The notes: generated by a model from the letters alone, not told the origin. Positions 1 to 8,764 are shown, counted from the first letter of the stretch. The stretch is 64,000 bases of DNA from PALSA-894 sp963757565 (GCA_963757565.1 CAVWSB010000011.1:186001-250000), one strand, 5' to 3'. A program made the numbers and translations.

Positions 1-1014
1 GCGCCACAGCAGCAGCGCGGGCGGCAGCAGATAAAGCATCTGCATCAGGGTCTGCGAGGCGAGCCACGGGTCGCGCAGCAGCAGCGTCCATTCCTTCTGG
101 CGCAGCACACGTGCGGCTGAACGTCGTCGGAAGCCGGAGCGTGCCGTCTGCCGCGCGCCGCTTGCCGCAACGCCGGAGGCCGCGATCGCGTGGTCGCCGA
201 AGCGCGAAGAGAACACCACAATGGCGGCGCCGAGCATCAGCAGGCTGCCGCCGAGCACGATTGCCAACGCCCTGAGGTCGCCGAGGGCGGCACGCGCCGG
301 CAGCCACACGAAACTGTCAACATCCGGCACCATCGCGACCAGCGTGTCGGATTCCAGAAACACCATACGCGAGAGCGTGCCGTTCGACAGGATTGCGGCC
401 ACTTGCAAGCCGATGATGAACACCGCCGCGATCACGGCGGCGACGATCTGCGCGGCGAGGCGCGTGCGCTTCGGCCCGATGATGCGGAACAGCGCGATCG
501 TCACCGCGACCGCGCAGGCCGATGCCGTCGCGCCCATCGCGATCACGACCCCGTAAGCGCCGAGCCAGCGTGCCCCGCCGCGCGCGATCGCCACATTGAT
601 GATCGGCGCGCCGAGCAGCGCCGCCATCAGGATCACCGAGAGCGCCATCGCGGCGATCCGCACGGCAAAAATCTTTCGCGCCGCGGCCGGGGAGGAGAGA
701 ATGAGGTCGAGGTCGGAGCGCGCGTAGAACGCGCGCGTCACCGATTCCATCGCCTGCGACATCAGCAGCGACCACGACAGCAGCACGGTCCCGGTGATGA
801 CCACAAGCGCCGGCTTGTCCGGCTCGGTGCCGACATTGACGTAGCCCGCGACGAAGTACCAGGCGAGCAGGTGCGCGAACACGACGAAGATCGAGAGTGC
901 GATCGCCAGCACGCGCTCGCGGCCGCGGCGCCCGGCCGTCATCATCGAGAGCCAATCGCGCCAGGCGAGGCGCAACTCGTGGCTGGCGAACCAGGGAAGG
1001 GTGCCGGCCGTCAT
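1..1014 (-). CDS. ABC-2 type transporter permease (partial, 3' end beyond window)
   Basis: Reading the minus strand from the ATG at 1014 gives 338 residues without a stop, running off the left edge of the window. The protein alternates charged loops with long hydrophobic segments, as expected of an integral membrane subunit of an ABC exporter. Its ATG overlaps the TGA of the ATPase gene at 1011 (ATGA overlap), so the two are translationally coupled and almost certainly form one transporter. The substrate cannot be told. The assignment to the ABC-2 class rests on the short single-domain ATPase partner and the absence of any binding protein, so it is partly inference. Confidence 0.75.
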   Translation of the reverse strand, partial: MTAGTLPWFASHELRLAWRDWLSMMTAGRRGRERVLAIALSIFVVFAHLLAWYFVAGYVNVGTEPDKPALVVITGTVLLSWSLLMSQAMESVTRAFYARSDLDLILSSPAAARKIFAVRIAAMALSVILMAALLGAPIINVAIARGGARWLGAYGVVIAMGATASACAVAVTIALFRIIGPKRTRLAAQIVAAVIAAVFIIGLQVAAILSNGTLSRMVFLESDTLVAMVPDVDSFVWLPARAALGDLRALAIVLGGSLLMLGAAIVVFSSRFGDHAIAASGVAASGARQTARSGFRRRSAARVLRQKEWTLLLRDPWLASQTLMQMLYLLPPALLLWR

Positions 1015-1751
1015 GCGGCCTGCTGCTCGGCGACAAGCGCGAGGAACGTATCTTCCAGGCTGGTGAGACTCTGCCCCGCCTGCGCGCGCAACTCGTCGAG
1101 CGTGCCCTCGGCGATCAGCCGCCCGCCCGCGATGATGCCGACGCGGTCGGCCATGCGCTCGGCGACTTCCAGGATGTGCGTCGTCATGATGACGGTGCCG
1201 CCGGCCGCGACCCGCTCGCGCAGCACGCGCTTGACCTGCCGCGCCGAGCCGGCGTCGAGGCCGGTCAGCGGCTCGTCCAGAATGATGACGCGCGGCCCAT
1301 GCACCAGCGCGCCCGCGAGCGCCACCTTCTGTCGCATGCCCTTGGAGAAGCCCTCGCAGCGCTCATGCGCGTGCGGCGTCAATCCGAGCCACGCCATCAG
1401 TTCGTTCGCGCGCGTCTCGGCAACGTGAGGGTCAAGACCCCACAGCCCGGCGACGAATTCGAGATATTCGTAAGGCGTGAGCTTGTCGTAGATCATCGGC
1501 TCGTCCGAGACCCACGCGACGATGCGCTTCGCCTCGACCGGATCGAAACGCGCATCGATGCCGCAGATGTGGATCGATCCGGCATCCGGCGGCAGCAATC
1601 CGGCGACCATGCGCAGCGTCGTGGTCTTGCCGGCGCCGTTCGGGCCCAGCAGCGAATAGAACTCGCCCATGCGGACGGTCAGGTCGAGACCGGCGACGGC
1701 CGGCCGATCGAACGATTTGCACAGGCCGTGGATTTCGAGGGCAGGCGTCAT
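1011..1751 (-). CDS. ABC transporter ATP-binding protein
   Basis: A 246-residue nucleotide-binding subunit. Walker A GPNGAGKTT is at residues 36-44, a variant signature SKGMRQK at about 136-142, Walker B IILDE at 156-160 and the switch histidine at about 192. The variant signature and the short length fit the CcmA/ABC-2 exporter class rather than importers. I chose the ATG at 1751 because it directly precedes the conserved first strand (ALEIHGL); a longer open frame reaching 2027 runs through the leader region and lacks conservation signs. It is followed by its permease with an ATGA overlap. It probably powers export of an unknown compound. Confidence 0.85.
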   Translation of the reverse strand: MTPALEIHGLCKSFDRPAVAGLDLTVRMGEFYSLLGPNGAGKTTTLRMVAGLLPPDAGSIHICGIDARFDPVEAKRIVAWVSDEPMIYDKLTPYEYLEFVAGLWGLDPHVAETRANELMAWLGLTPHAHERCEGFSKGMRQKVALAGALVHGPRVIILDEPLTGLDAGSARQVKRVLRERVAAGGTVIMTTHILEVAERMADRVGIIAGGRLIAEGTLDELRAQAGQSLTSLEDTFLALVAEQQAA

Positions 1752-1830
1752 GGTAAATCTTTGGTGAAATCGGAACCTGCAGTGTAGCGGGAGAGAAGTT
1801 TCGGCCGCGTGAATCCATGCGCCGGTTTCG

Positions 1831-1859
1831 TTGACATTGCGGCGCGCGATAGCGATAGT
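1831..1859 (+). promoter_or_regulatory. Candidate sigma-70-type promoter
   Basis: TTGACA at 1831-1836, then 17 bases, then GATAGT at 1854-1859 (four of six matches to TATAAT). It would start a transcript near 1867, ahead of the terminator-like hairpin at 1973 and the dapA-like gene at 2044. Seen by eye only; no start site is known. Confidence 0.35.
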
Positions 1860-1972
1860 TCCGCAATGCAGAGCCGCTTCGCGCCGAAAGCCAAAAAATC
1901 CTCCGCCTCGGGGATGGGGTCTTCGCGCGCGCGTTACGGTTAAGCACCCGCAAACACGCTGAAGATCGCGAA

Positions 1973-2007
1973 GCCCCGCCGGTTCCGGACGGGGCCTTTC
2001 GCTTTTT
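1973..2007 (+). terminator. Terminator-like hairpin upstream of the dapA-like gene
   Basis: GCCCCG at 1973-1978 pairs with CGGGGC at 1990-1995, with an inner CCGG/CCGG extension, followed by a T-run at 2003-2007. No annotated gene on this strand ends upstream. It therefore either closes a small RNA starting near 1867 or acts as an attenuator for the gene at 2044. Confidence 0.5.
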
Positions 2008-2043
2008 GGCCCTCTCCTCCGGCTCACCAGAGAGGAGACGCAG

Positions 2044-2928
2044 ATGACGAATGTTCAAGGATTGTGGCTGCCGCTCGTGACGCCGTTTCGCGACGGCGCG
2101 CTCGACGAGGCATCGCTGCGGCGCATGGCGCGGCATTACCGGGCGGAGCCGATCGACGGCTTCATTCTCGCGGCGACCACGGGCGAGGGCCTGACCATCG
2201 ACGAGGACGAGACCGAGCGGCTGGTCGCGATCGTCGCGGAGGAGATCGGCGGCAAGGTTCCGGTTTATCTCGGCGTGTCGGGGAGTGATACGCGCAAGGT
2301 CGCGAAGGCGCTCGCGCATACCGCCGCGTGGCCGGCCGCCGGATACCTGATCGCCTGTCCTTATTACACACGCCCCTCGCAGGACGGACTCTATCGCCAT
2401 TTCGCGGCGTTGGCGGACGCGACCGAGCGGCCGATCCTCGTCTACAACATCCCGTATCGCACCGGCGTGAACATGAGCAACGACACGCTGCTGCGGCTCG
2501 CCGAACTGCCGAACATCGCGGGCGTGAAGGACTGCTGCGCGGATGCGGGGCAGTCGTTCGACCTGATGCGCGCACGGCCCGAAGGCTTCTCGGTCATGAC
2601 CGGCGAGGACGCGATGCTCTACACGGCGCTGACGCAGGGCGCCGAGGGCGGCATCACGGCCTCCGCACACATTGATACCGCGCGCTTCGCTGCGATCCGC
2701 CAGTTGCTCATGGCTGGCGATCAATCGGGCGCGCTGCGCGCCTGGCGCGCGCTCGCCGACCTGCCGCGGCTGCTGTTCGCCGAGCCGAGCCCGGCGCCGA
2801 TCAAGCACTGGCTCTGGCGCATCGGGTTGATTGACAGCCCGGAGGTGCGCCTTCCGATGACGGAGGTGAGCGACACGCTGGCCGCGCGGATCGATCACGA
2901 CGTGGAGCGCGCAAGGCTGGCAGCGTGA
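2044..2928 (+). CDS. dapA: 4-hydroxy-tetrahydrodipicolinate synthase family protein
   Basis: A 294-residue TIM-barrel lyase of the DapA family, the usual length. The TTGEG motif is at 45-49, the catalytic tyrosine in YNIPYRTG at 134, the substrate-carboxylate arginine at 139 and the Schiff-base lysine in GVKDC at 162; a GGITA strand follows. These residues support aldol-type condensation of pyruvate with an aldehyde, in DapA the aspartate semialdehyde step of lysine synthesis. The family also contains sialate and other aldolases, so the symbol is provisional; the retained arginine favours true DapA activity. It stands alone between a terminator-like hairpin and a palindromic repeat, with a GAGAGGAGA ribosome site just upstream. 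Confidence 0.8.
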   Translation: MTNVQGLWLPLVTPFRDGALDEASLRRMARHYRAEPIDGFILAATTGEGLTIDEDETERLVAIVAEEIGGKVPVYLGVSGSDTRKVAKALAHTAAWPAAGYLIACPYYTRPSQDGLYRHFAALADATERPILVYNIPYRTGVNMSNDTLLRLAELPNIAGVKDCCADAGQSFDLMRARPEGFSVMTGEDAMLYTALTQGAEGGITASAHIDTARFAAIRQLLMAGDQSGALRAWRALADLPRLLFAEPSPAPIKHWLWRIGLIDSPEVRLPMTEVSDTLAARIDHDVERARLAA

Positions 2929-2948
2929 TCGCCGACGCTGGTTGTTGC

Positions 2949-3082
2949 GCCCTCTCCCCTTGAGGGAGAGGGCATCTCCGAACATCCCACATGGGAGGTT
3001 GGGTGAGGGGTTAAAGTGACCCCTCACCCCGTTGAGTACGTTGGCGCATCGGCGTCGCCCTCTCCCTCAAGGGGAGAGGGCA
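2949..3082. repeat. Extragenic palindrome, family A (CCCTCTCCC type)
   Basis: Two 25-base arms, 2949-2973 and about 3058-3082, are exact reverse complements of each other, and each is itself a near-palindrome around CTTGAG/CTCAAG. The middle contains a second inverted pair (GAGGGGTTAAAGTGACCCCTC). Related copies occur near 8765, 11075, 26867 and 35806. Confidence 0.8.
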
Positions 3083-3200
3083 CGAGATGCAGCCGCCGAG
3101 CGCGCGATGCCACCAGCAGGTCTGCGCCACAGCGGGTAGACAAACTGGGTCCATTTCGCCGATTGTCAGCCCCCAAACATCCCGCTTGCCGGAACCCTGC

Positions 3201-4394
3201 ATGTCCTTTCCCAAGGCTTCGACTGCGCTCAATCGCTTCACGGTGCTCGATCTGACGCGCGTGCGCGCGGGTCCGACCTGCGTGCGCCAGCTCGCCGACT
3301 GGGGCGCGAACTGCATCAAGATCGAGATGCCGGAGCACATGGCCGATGGCGAGGGGCTCGGCGGCCCGCGCGAAGGTTCCGACTTCCAGAACCTGCACCG
3401 CAACAAGCGTTCGGTCACGCTGAACCTGAAGTCGCCCGAAGGCGTCGCGGTGCTCAAGAAAATGGCCGAGAAGGCCGACGTGGTGGTGGAGAATTTCCGC
3501 CCCGACGTGAAGAAACGGCTCGGCATCGATTACGCGGCGCTCTCGGCCGTGAACCCGCGGCTCATTTACGCCAGCATCTCGGGCTTCGGACAGGACGGGC
3601 CGTACGCCAACCGGCCGGGCTTCGACCAGATCGCGCAAGGCATGGGCGGGCTGATGTCGATCACGGGTTTGCCGGGGCAGGGGCCGGTGCGCGTCGGCAT
3701 TCCGGTCGCGGACCTGTGCGCCGGCCTGTTCGCCGCGATGGGTATCATGGTGGCGTTGCTGGAGCGCGAGCAGTCCGGCAAGGGGCAGGCGATCGATACG
3801 TCGCTGTTGCAGGCGCAGATCTTCATGCTGGATTTCCAGGCGACGCGGTGGCTCACCGGCCACGAGGTGCCGCCGCAAGCCGGCAACAATCACCCGACCT
3901 CGATCCCGACCGGCGTGTTCAAGACCTCGGACGGCTACATCAACATCGCGGCGGCGGGCGGCAAGATGTGGGAGAAGGTTTGCGAGACGCTTGGTTTCCC
4001 CGAAATGATCAAGCATCCCGACTACGCGACCGGCGCCTCGCGTTCGAAGAACCGTGATGCCGTCAATGCCATGATGGAAAAGGTGACGATCACCAATACC
4101 AGCGCGCACTGGGTCGGCGAGTTCAACAAGACCGGCGTGCCGTGCGGACCGATCTATTCGATCGATCAGACCTTCGCGGACGAGCAGGTCAAGCACCTCG
4201 GCATCGCCAAGGATGTGCAGACACAGAGCCAGAAGAAGATCACGCTGGTGGGCCAGCCGGTGCGCCTCTCGCGCACCCCGAGCGAGATCGTGGCGCCGCC
4301 GCCGCTGCTTGGCGAGCACACGGACGAGATCCTGGCCGAATTCGGTTTCGGCAAGGACGAGATCGCGAAACTGCGCGCCGACAAGACATTATAA
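3201..4394 (+). CDS. CaiB/BaiF family (type III) CoA-transferase
   Basis: A 397-residue type III CoA-transferase, which moves CoA from one acyl-CoA to another acid by way of an aspartyl-CoA thioester. The conserved core is present: an N-terminal LDLTRVRAGP segment, VVVENFRPD near 95, the SGFGQDGP loop near 127-134, and the catalytic aspartate in PVADLCAGL at 171. I start at the ATG at 3201; the upstream extension to 3087 lies in repeat-like sequence. A crotonase gene follows 101 bases downstream across a palindrome. The pair suggests activation and hydration of an organic acid. The acid itself cannot be read from the sequence. Confidence 0.85.
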   Translation: MSFPKASTALNRFTVLDLTRVRAGPTCVRQLADWGANCIKIEMPEHMADGEGLGGPREGSDFQNLHRNKRSVTLNLKSPEGVAVLKKMAEKADVVVENFRPDVKKRLGIDYAALSAVNPRLIYASISGFGQDGPYANRPGFDQIAQGMGGLMSITGLPGQGPVRVGIPVADLCAGLFAAMGIMVALLEREQSGKGQAIDTSLLQAQIFMLDFQATRWLTGHEVPPQAGNNHPTSIPTGVFKTSDGYINIAAAGGKMWEKVCETLGFPEMIKHPDYATGASRSKNRDAVNAMMEKVTITNTSAHWVGEFNKTGVPCGPIYSIDQTFADEQVKHLGIAKDVQTQSQKKITLVGQPVRLSRTPSEIVAPPPLLGEHTDEILAEFGFGKDEIAKLRADKTL

Positions 4395-4420
4395 GAGTAT
4401 CATCGACTGGAGCATTTTTC

Positions 4421-4450
4421 CGCTCGTCCCCGCTTTCGCGGGAATGGGCG
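4421..4450. repeat. Short extragenic palindrome, family B (half element)
   Basis: CCGCTCGTCCCCGC followed by a TTTCGCGGGA arm between the CoA-transferase and crotonase genes. The core matches the fuller copies near 5331, 41778, 44192 and 50221. Confidence 0.55.
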
Positions 4451-4495
4451 CAGTGTGAGGCAAGCCTCGGCGCGAACGAAGAAAGCGAGACCGAC

Positions 4496-5296
4496 ATGAA
4501 CGAAATGGCCAAGACCGACAAAGTCCTCTCGCGCAAGGAGGGGGGCGTCGGCTATGTGGTGTTCAACAACCCGGCGCGGCATAACGCGATGTCGCTCGAC
4601 ATGTGGGCCGAGACCGGCCGCATCATGGAGGACTTCGCCAAGGACGAATCGTTGCGCTGCGTGGTGCTGACCGGCGCGGGCGAGAAGGCGTTCGTCTCCG
4701 GCGCGGACATTTCGCGCTTCGGCGCGGAGCGCTCCAACGAGGAAGCGGTCGCGCATTACAACAAGACCACGGAAGCCGCGAGCCTCTCGCTCTTCACCTA
4801 TCCCAAGCCGACCATCGCGATGATCCGCGGCTACTGCATCGGCGGCGGGCTCGGCATCGCAATGTGTTGCGACCTGCGCATCGCGACCGAGAACTCGACC
4901 TTCGCGGTTCCGGCCGCCAAACTCGGGCTCGGTTATGGCCACCTCGGCGTAAAGCGGCTGCTCGACGTGGTAGGGCCGTCCTTCACCAAGGAGATCTTCT
5001 ACACGGCGCGCCAGTTCACCGCCGAAGAGGCGAAGACCATGGGGCTGATCAACCGCGTGGTGCCGAATGCCGAGCTTGAGACCTACGTGAAGAAATATGC
5101 CGAGACGATCGCAGGCAACGCGCCGCTCACCATCAAGGCGCTCAAGACCGTGGTCGGCGAACTGGTGAAGGATGAGACCAAGCGCGATGTCCAGTTGATG
5201 CACGATGTCGTCAACACCTGCTTCCGCAGCAAGGACTACATCGAGGGCCGCGACGCCTTCATGGAGAAGCGCAAGCCGGTGTTCACCGGAAGCTGA
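4496..5296 (+). CDS. Enoyl-CoA hydratase/isomerase (crotonase) family protein, atypical active site
   Basis: A 266-residue crotonase-fold protein. The oxyanion-hole segments are present (SGADISRFG near residue 65 and GGGLGIAM near 120). The two positions that hold the catalytic glutamates in true hydratases carry glycine (GGGLGIAM instead of GGGxELA) and alanine (VPAAKLG instead of the PE/SE motif). Loss of both argues against simple hydration and leaves isomerase, decarboxylase or thioester-hydrolase chemistry open. The family member is otherwise complete and ends in a typical EGRDAFMEKRKP tail. An internal ATG at 4508 is an alternative start. It probably works with the CoA-transferase upstream. 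Confidence 0.8.
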   Translation: MNEMAKTDKVLSRKEGGVGYVVFNNPARHNAMSLDMWAETGRIMEDFAKDESLRCVVLTGAGEKAFVSGADISRFGAERSNEEAVAHYNKTTEAASLSLFTYPKPTIAMIRGYCIGGGLGIAMCCDLRIATENSTFAVPAAKLGLGYGHLGVKRLLDVVGPSFTKEIFYTARQFTAEEAKTMGLINRVVPNAELETYVKKYAETIAGNAPLTIKALKTVVGELVKDETKRDVQLMHDVVNTCFRSKDYIEGRDAFMEKRKPVFTGS

Positions 5297-5330
5297 GGCG
5301 GTCGATCCGGATTGTGTTGCGACCTTCGTC

Positions 5331-5407
5331 CGCGCGTCCCCGCGAAAGCGGGGACCCAGCTCTTGTTCCTGGCGCTGGATGTCCGCTTTCGTGGGCATGA
5401 GCGGAGA
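5331..5407. repeat. Extragenic palindrome, family B
   Basis: GTCCCCGCGAAAGCGGGGAC at about 5336-5355, then a partner arm GTCCGCTTTCGTGGGCATGA at about 5381-5400, within the gap between the crotonase and SGNH genes. The element reaches the Shine-Dalgarno region (GCGGAGAGAG) of the next gene. Confidence 0.75.
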
Positions 5408-5412
5408 GAGCA

Positions 5413-6525
5413 ATGAGCCGTCATCGCGAACTTTTGCTCAATCTTCTCGTCTCGCTCGCGAGCGTGGCGTTCTGCCTGCTTGCGGCCGAAATCGTCATGC
5501 GCTTCCTGCCGGTATCGACCGGCCTGCGCAGCCTGCCGGTGACCGCCGCCGATCCGGTGCTGCATTTCTCGCCCGATCGGCCATTCGTCAATTCGCTTGG
5601 CTGGAACATGCACAACGTGGTGCGTGGCCGCGTGAACAATGCGGGCTTCGTCAACGATCAGGACTACACGCACACCGGCGCGCCGCTGATCGCGGTGGTC
5701 GGCGACTCGTTCATCGAGGCGCAGATGGTGGCGTATCCCGAAACGCTGCAGGGCCGGCTCGCGGCGATTTTGGCGCCGAAATTCCGCGTTTACAGTTTCG
5801 CCGGGTCCGGCGCGCCGCTCAGCCAGTATCTCGCCTGGGCGGGTTACGCGGTGAAGGAATACGGCGCCCGCGCGGTGGTTATTAATGTCGTGGGGAACGA
5901 TTTCGACGAGAGCTTGACGGCGTACCGACTCGGGCCGGGCTTCTGGCAATACGCGCCGGACGAAAACGGCGTGCTGCGGCTGCGTCTCAACGAGCACAGG
6001 GCCGGCACGCTGATCTCGATTGCGCGTCATTCGGCGCTCGCGCGCTACTTCATCATCAATCTCGGCATCCAGAACAAGCTGTTCGCGATCCGCTGGCTCG
6101 GCGAGATGATCTTCGGCAAGTCCGCGAACGCGCAGCCGCGCTATGCGGGCAACACCGATGCTTCGGTGGAGGGCAAGCGCGTCGCAGACTCGTACGCGGC
6201 GATCGACGCGGCGCTGCGCGATATTCCGGAGCGTGTCGGCCTGCCGCCGGATCGCGTGCTGTTCACGCTCGACGGCTTCCGTTACGCCGACGCCGCGCAG
6301 ACCGGGCAGGGCACCTATTTCGACCTGATGCGCCGCGCCTTCATCGAGAAGGCAACCGCGAAAGGCTACGAGGTGCTCGACCTCGATACGCGTTTCATCC
6401 CGCGCCATGCGCGGACCGGCGAGAGCTTCGAGTTCTACGACGACAATCACTGGAACGCGGCAGGTCACGAAGTCGCGTTCCAGGCCGCGATGGAGTCGAA
6501 GCTGCTTGCGCGGCTGCAGCAATAA
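5413..6525 (+). CDS. Membrane-anchored SGNH/GDSL hydrolase-like protein
   Basis: 370 residues. One N-terminal hydrophobic segment (about 8-33) acts as an anchor or uncleaved signal. The SGNH blocks are in order: GDSF with the nucleophile serine at 99, GxND with asparagine at 162, and DDNHW with the aspartate-histidine pair at 343 and 346. The layout resembles bacterial AlgX/DltD/PatB-like acyl esterases or transferases that act on cell-envelope polysaccharides. This is a family-level call; the substrate is unknown. It starts from an ATG preceded by GGAGAGAG and follows a palindrome, so it need not belong to the CoA-transferase operon. Confidence 0.75.
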   Translation: MSRHRELLLNLLVSLASVAFCLLAAEIVMRFLPVSTGLRSLPVTAADPVLHFSPDRPFVNSLGWNMHNVVRGRVNNAGFVNDQDYTHTGAPLIAVVGDSFIEAQMVAYPETLQGRLAAILAPKFRVYSFAGSGAPLSQYLAWAGYAVKEYGARAVVINVVGNDFDESLTAYRLGPGFWQYAPDENGVLRLRLNEHRAGTLISIARHSALARYFIINLGIQNKLFAIRWLGEMIFGKSANAQPRYAGNTDASVEGKRVADSYAAIDAALRDIPERVGLPPDRVLFTLDGFRYADAAQTGQGTYFDLMRRAFIEKATAKGYEVLDLDTRFIPRHARTGESFEFYDDNHWNAAGHEVAFQAAMESKLLARLQQ

Positions 6526-6548
6526 GGCGACAAACACGGCATAAGCTG

Positions 6549-6600
6549 GAGCATCGTCCCCGAAAGGTGTGTAGCGGTTTTCGGAAAAAGATGATGCTTA
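6549..6600. repeat. Extragenic inverted repeat, family E (GAGCATC/CCCCGAAA type)
   Basis: AGCATCGTCCCCGAAA at about 6552 faces TTTTCGGAAAAAGATGATGC at about 6580. The arms are imperfectly complementary around a GTGTAGCGG centre. It lies between the SGNH gene and the ABC ATPase gene. Confidence 0.6.
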
Positions 6601-6619
6601 AAGAGTACCCGGAGGGGAC

Positions 6620-7678
6620 GTGGCGTCGGTTGAACTGCGTGGACTGACCAAGCGGTACGGTAATCTCGCGGTGGTGGACGATGTGTCGCTGCGCATCGAG
6701 CACGGCCTGCTGGTGTGCCTGCTCGGCCCGTCGGGTTGCGGCAAGACGACGACGCTGCGGCTGATCGCGGGCTTCGTCGAACCCACGCAGGGTGAGATCG
6801 CGGTCGGCGACCGCGTGGTGTCCTCGCCGGCGCGTACGCTGCCGCCCGAGCAGCGCAATATGTCGATGATCTTCCAGAGCTATGCGCTGTGGCCGCACAT
6901 GACGGTGACGGACAACGTCGCCTACGGCCTGACGCTGCGCAAGATGGACAAGGCGGTGATCGCGCAGAAGGTCGGCACGATTCTCGCGGTCACCAAGCTT
7001 GATGTGCTGGCGCAGCGTTATCCGGGCGAACTCTCCGGCGGGCAGCAGCAGCGCGTTGCACTCGCGCGCGCACTGATCGTCGAGCCCGAGACGTTGTTGC
7101 TCGACGAGCCGCTCTCGAATCTCGACGCGAACCTGCGCGAGGAGATGCGCTTCGAGATCCGCCGCCTGCATGACGAATACCGCTACACCACCGTCTACGT
7201 GACGCACGACCAGTCCGAAGCGATGACCACTGCTGATCTGATTGCCGTGATGAATGGCGGCAAGATCGAGCAGCTCGGCGCGCCCGAAGAAATCTACGAC
7301 CGGCCGCGCTCGGAGTTCGTCGCGCGCTTCATCGGGTCGAGCAACATCGTGAAGGGCAAGGCGCTCGACGCCAGTCACATCGAGGTCGCGGGCGTACCGC
7401 TCGCCTGCACAGGCGAGGCGATGACGGCGGGTACCGCCCGCGCCATTTCGATCCGCCAGCACGAGATCGCGCTGTCCCCGGCGCGCCCGCTGAACGGAAA
7501 CGCGCTGCAGGCGACCGTCACACGCCATGTCTTTCTCGGCAACAGCCGCGACTATCTGCTGGCGCTGGACGACGAAACCCAGTTGCGCGTGGTGACCTCG
7601 CCGCAGCAGAGTATTCCGCAGGGCGACAAGGTCTGGCTTGAGCTTCCGCCGCAGCGCTGCCGCGTGCTTGTTGCTTGA
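6620..7678 (+). CDS. ABC transporter ATP-binding protein (Fe3+/spermidine/organic-anion importer type)
   Basis: A 352-residue ATPase of the PotA/FbpC class. Walker A GPSGCGKTT is at 36-44, the Q-loop glutamine near 86, LSGGQ at 138-142, Walker B LLLDEP at 159-164 and the switch histidine near 196. The last hundred residues look like a TOBE domain. The GTG start at 6620 is chosen because GGAGGGG sits eight bases upstream and the first strand (ASVELRGLTKRYG) follows at once. It heads an operon with three binding proteins, a fused permease, MmgE/PrpD and an SDR. It energises import; the substrate is likely an iron chelate, phosphonate or carboxylate, which the family alone cannot decide. Confidence 0.9.
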   Translation: MASVELRGLTKRYGNLAVVDDVSLRIEHGLLVCLLGPSGCGKTTTLRLIAGFVEPTQGEIAVGDRVVSSPARTLPPEQRNMSMIFQSYALWPHMTVTDNVAYGLTLRKMDKAVIAQKVGTILAVTKLDVLAQRYPGELSGGQQQRVALARALIVEPETLLLDEPLSNLDANLREEMRFEIRRLHDEYRYTTVYVTHDQSEAMTTADLIAVMNGGKIEQLGAPEEIYDRPRSEFVARFIGSSNIVKGKALDASHIEVAGVPLACTGEAMTAGTARAISIRQHEIALSPARPLNGNALQATVTRHVFLGNSRDYLLALDDETQLRVVTSPQQSIPQGDKVWLELPPQRCRVLVA

Positions 7679-7703
7679 GAAAAGAACAACAGGGAGGAAA
7701 CAC

Positions 7704-8756
7704 ATGCTGTCCCGGCGCAAGCTTCTGCAAGGCACGGCCGCGCTCGGCGGCGCCGCGCTTGCAACGCGCGTTGTGTCCGCCGCGCCCGCGGCCGAGCCGA
7801 TGACCGACGCGCTGATCGCGGCCGCCAAGAAGGAAGGCAAGGTCGTCTATTACACCTCGATCGACCTGCCGGTCGCCGAGAAGATCGCCAAGGCCTTCGA
7901 GGCGAAATATCCCGGCATCGCGGTGCGTACCGAGCGCTCGGGCGCCGAGCGCGTGTTCCAGCGCATCGGGCAGGAGTACACCAGCAAGGTCTATGCGGTG
8001 GACGTTGCGAACTCCTCGGATGCCGCGCACTTCATCGCCTGGAAGCGCGACGGCTGGCTTAGCGCCTTCGTTCCGGAGGATGTGGCGAAGTTCTATCCGG
8101 CGGAGCACCGCGACGCGGACGGGATGTCGGCAACCTTCCGCATCTATTTGAGCGTGGTCGGCTACAACACCAATCTGGTGAAGCCCGAGGACGCGCCGAA
8201 GAGCCTCAACGACCTGCTCGATCCGAAATGGAAGGGCAAGATCGTCAAGTCGCATCCCGGCTACAGCGGCGGGGGCATGACGGCGACGTTCCAGACCGCG
8301 CGCGATCTCGGCTGGGGCTTCTACGAGAAGCTCGCGCAGCAAAGCGTCATGCAGGTGCAGTCGATCGCCGATCCGCCAAAGAAGCTCGCGCTCGGTGAGC
8401 GCTCTGTCATGTCGGACGGTGCCGAGTACGTGACGCTGCTCTTGAAGGAGAAGGGCGATCCCATCGAGCCGGTCTACGCGACCGAGGGCACGCCGCTGAT
8501 TGTCGGGCCGAACGGCATCTTCAAGAATGCGCCGAACCCGAATGCCGCGAAGCTGTTCCAGGCCTTCTGCTTCACCGCCGAGTGCCAGCAACTCATTATC
8601 GATACCGGCGGCCTGCGCTCGGTCCATCCGCAGATCAAGGAGCACCCCGGCCGCAAGCCGCTGAAAGAGATCAAGCTGATGAAGGACGACCCCGCCGCAG
8701 TGGAGAAGACGAGCGACGAGGTCAAGGCCAAGTATGTGAAGCTGTTCAAGGTGTGA
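7704..8756 (+). CDS. ABC transporter substrate-binding protein 1 of a tandem triplet
   Basis: A 350-residue periplasmic binding protein of the FbpA-like extracellular solute-binding class. A twin-arginine signal (SRRKLL, arginines 4 and 5) is followed by a hydrophobic stretch and a VSAAPA cleavage region. The mature part begins with VVYYTSID and contains GAERVFQRIGQEY, both shared with the two following genes. The start at 7704 has an AGGGAGGAAA ribosome site. It lies 25 bases after the ATPase. A family A palindrome separates it from the second copy. Its long identical stretches with genes 2 and 3 indicate recent tandem duplication. Confidence 0.85.
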   Translation: MLSRRKLLQGTAALGGAALATRVVSAAPAAEPMTDALIAAAKKEGKVVYYTSIDLPVAEKIAKAFEAKYPGIAVRTERSGAERVFQRIGQEYTSKVYAVDVANSSDAAHFIAWKRDGWLSAFVPEDVAKFYPAEHRDADGMSATFRIYLSVVGYNTNLVKPEDAPKSLNDLLDPKWKGKIVKSHPGYSGGGMTATFQTARDLGWGFYEKLAQQSVMQVQSIADPPKKLALGERSVMSDGAEYVTLLLKEKGDPIEPVYATEGTPLIVGPNGIFKNAPNPNAAKLFQAFCFTAECQQLIIDTGGLRSVHPQIKEHPGRKPLKEIKLMKDDPAAVEKTSDEVKAKYVKLFKV

Positions 8757-8764
8757 GGCTTCTT

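Noticed and set aside
1972..2010. Riboswitch (lysine type) before the dapA-like gene
   Set aside because: The leader is too short and lacks the multi-helix core expected of a lysine riboswitch; only one strong hairpin is visible.
2949..3082. CRISPR-like or insertion-sequence origin of the palindromic elements
   Set aside because: There are no regularly spaced direct repeats with spacers, no cas genes, no transposase and no target duplications visible. The elements are single intergenic palindromes.
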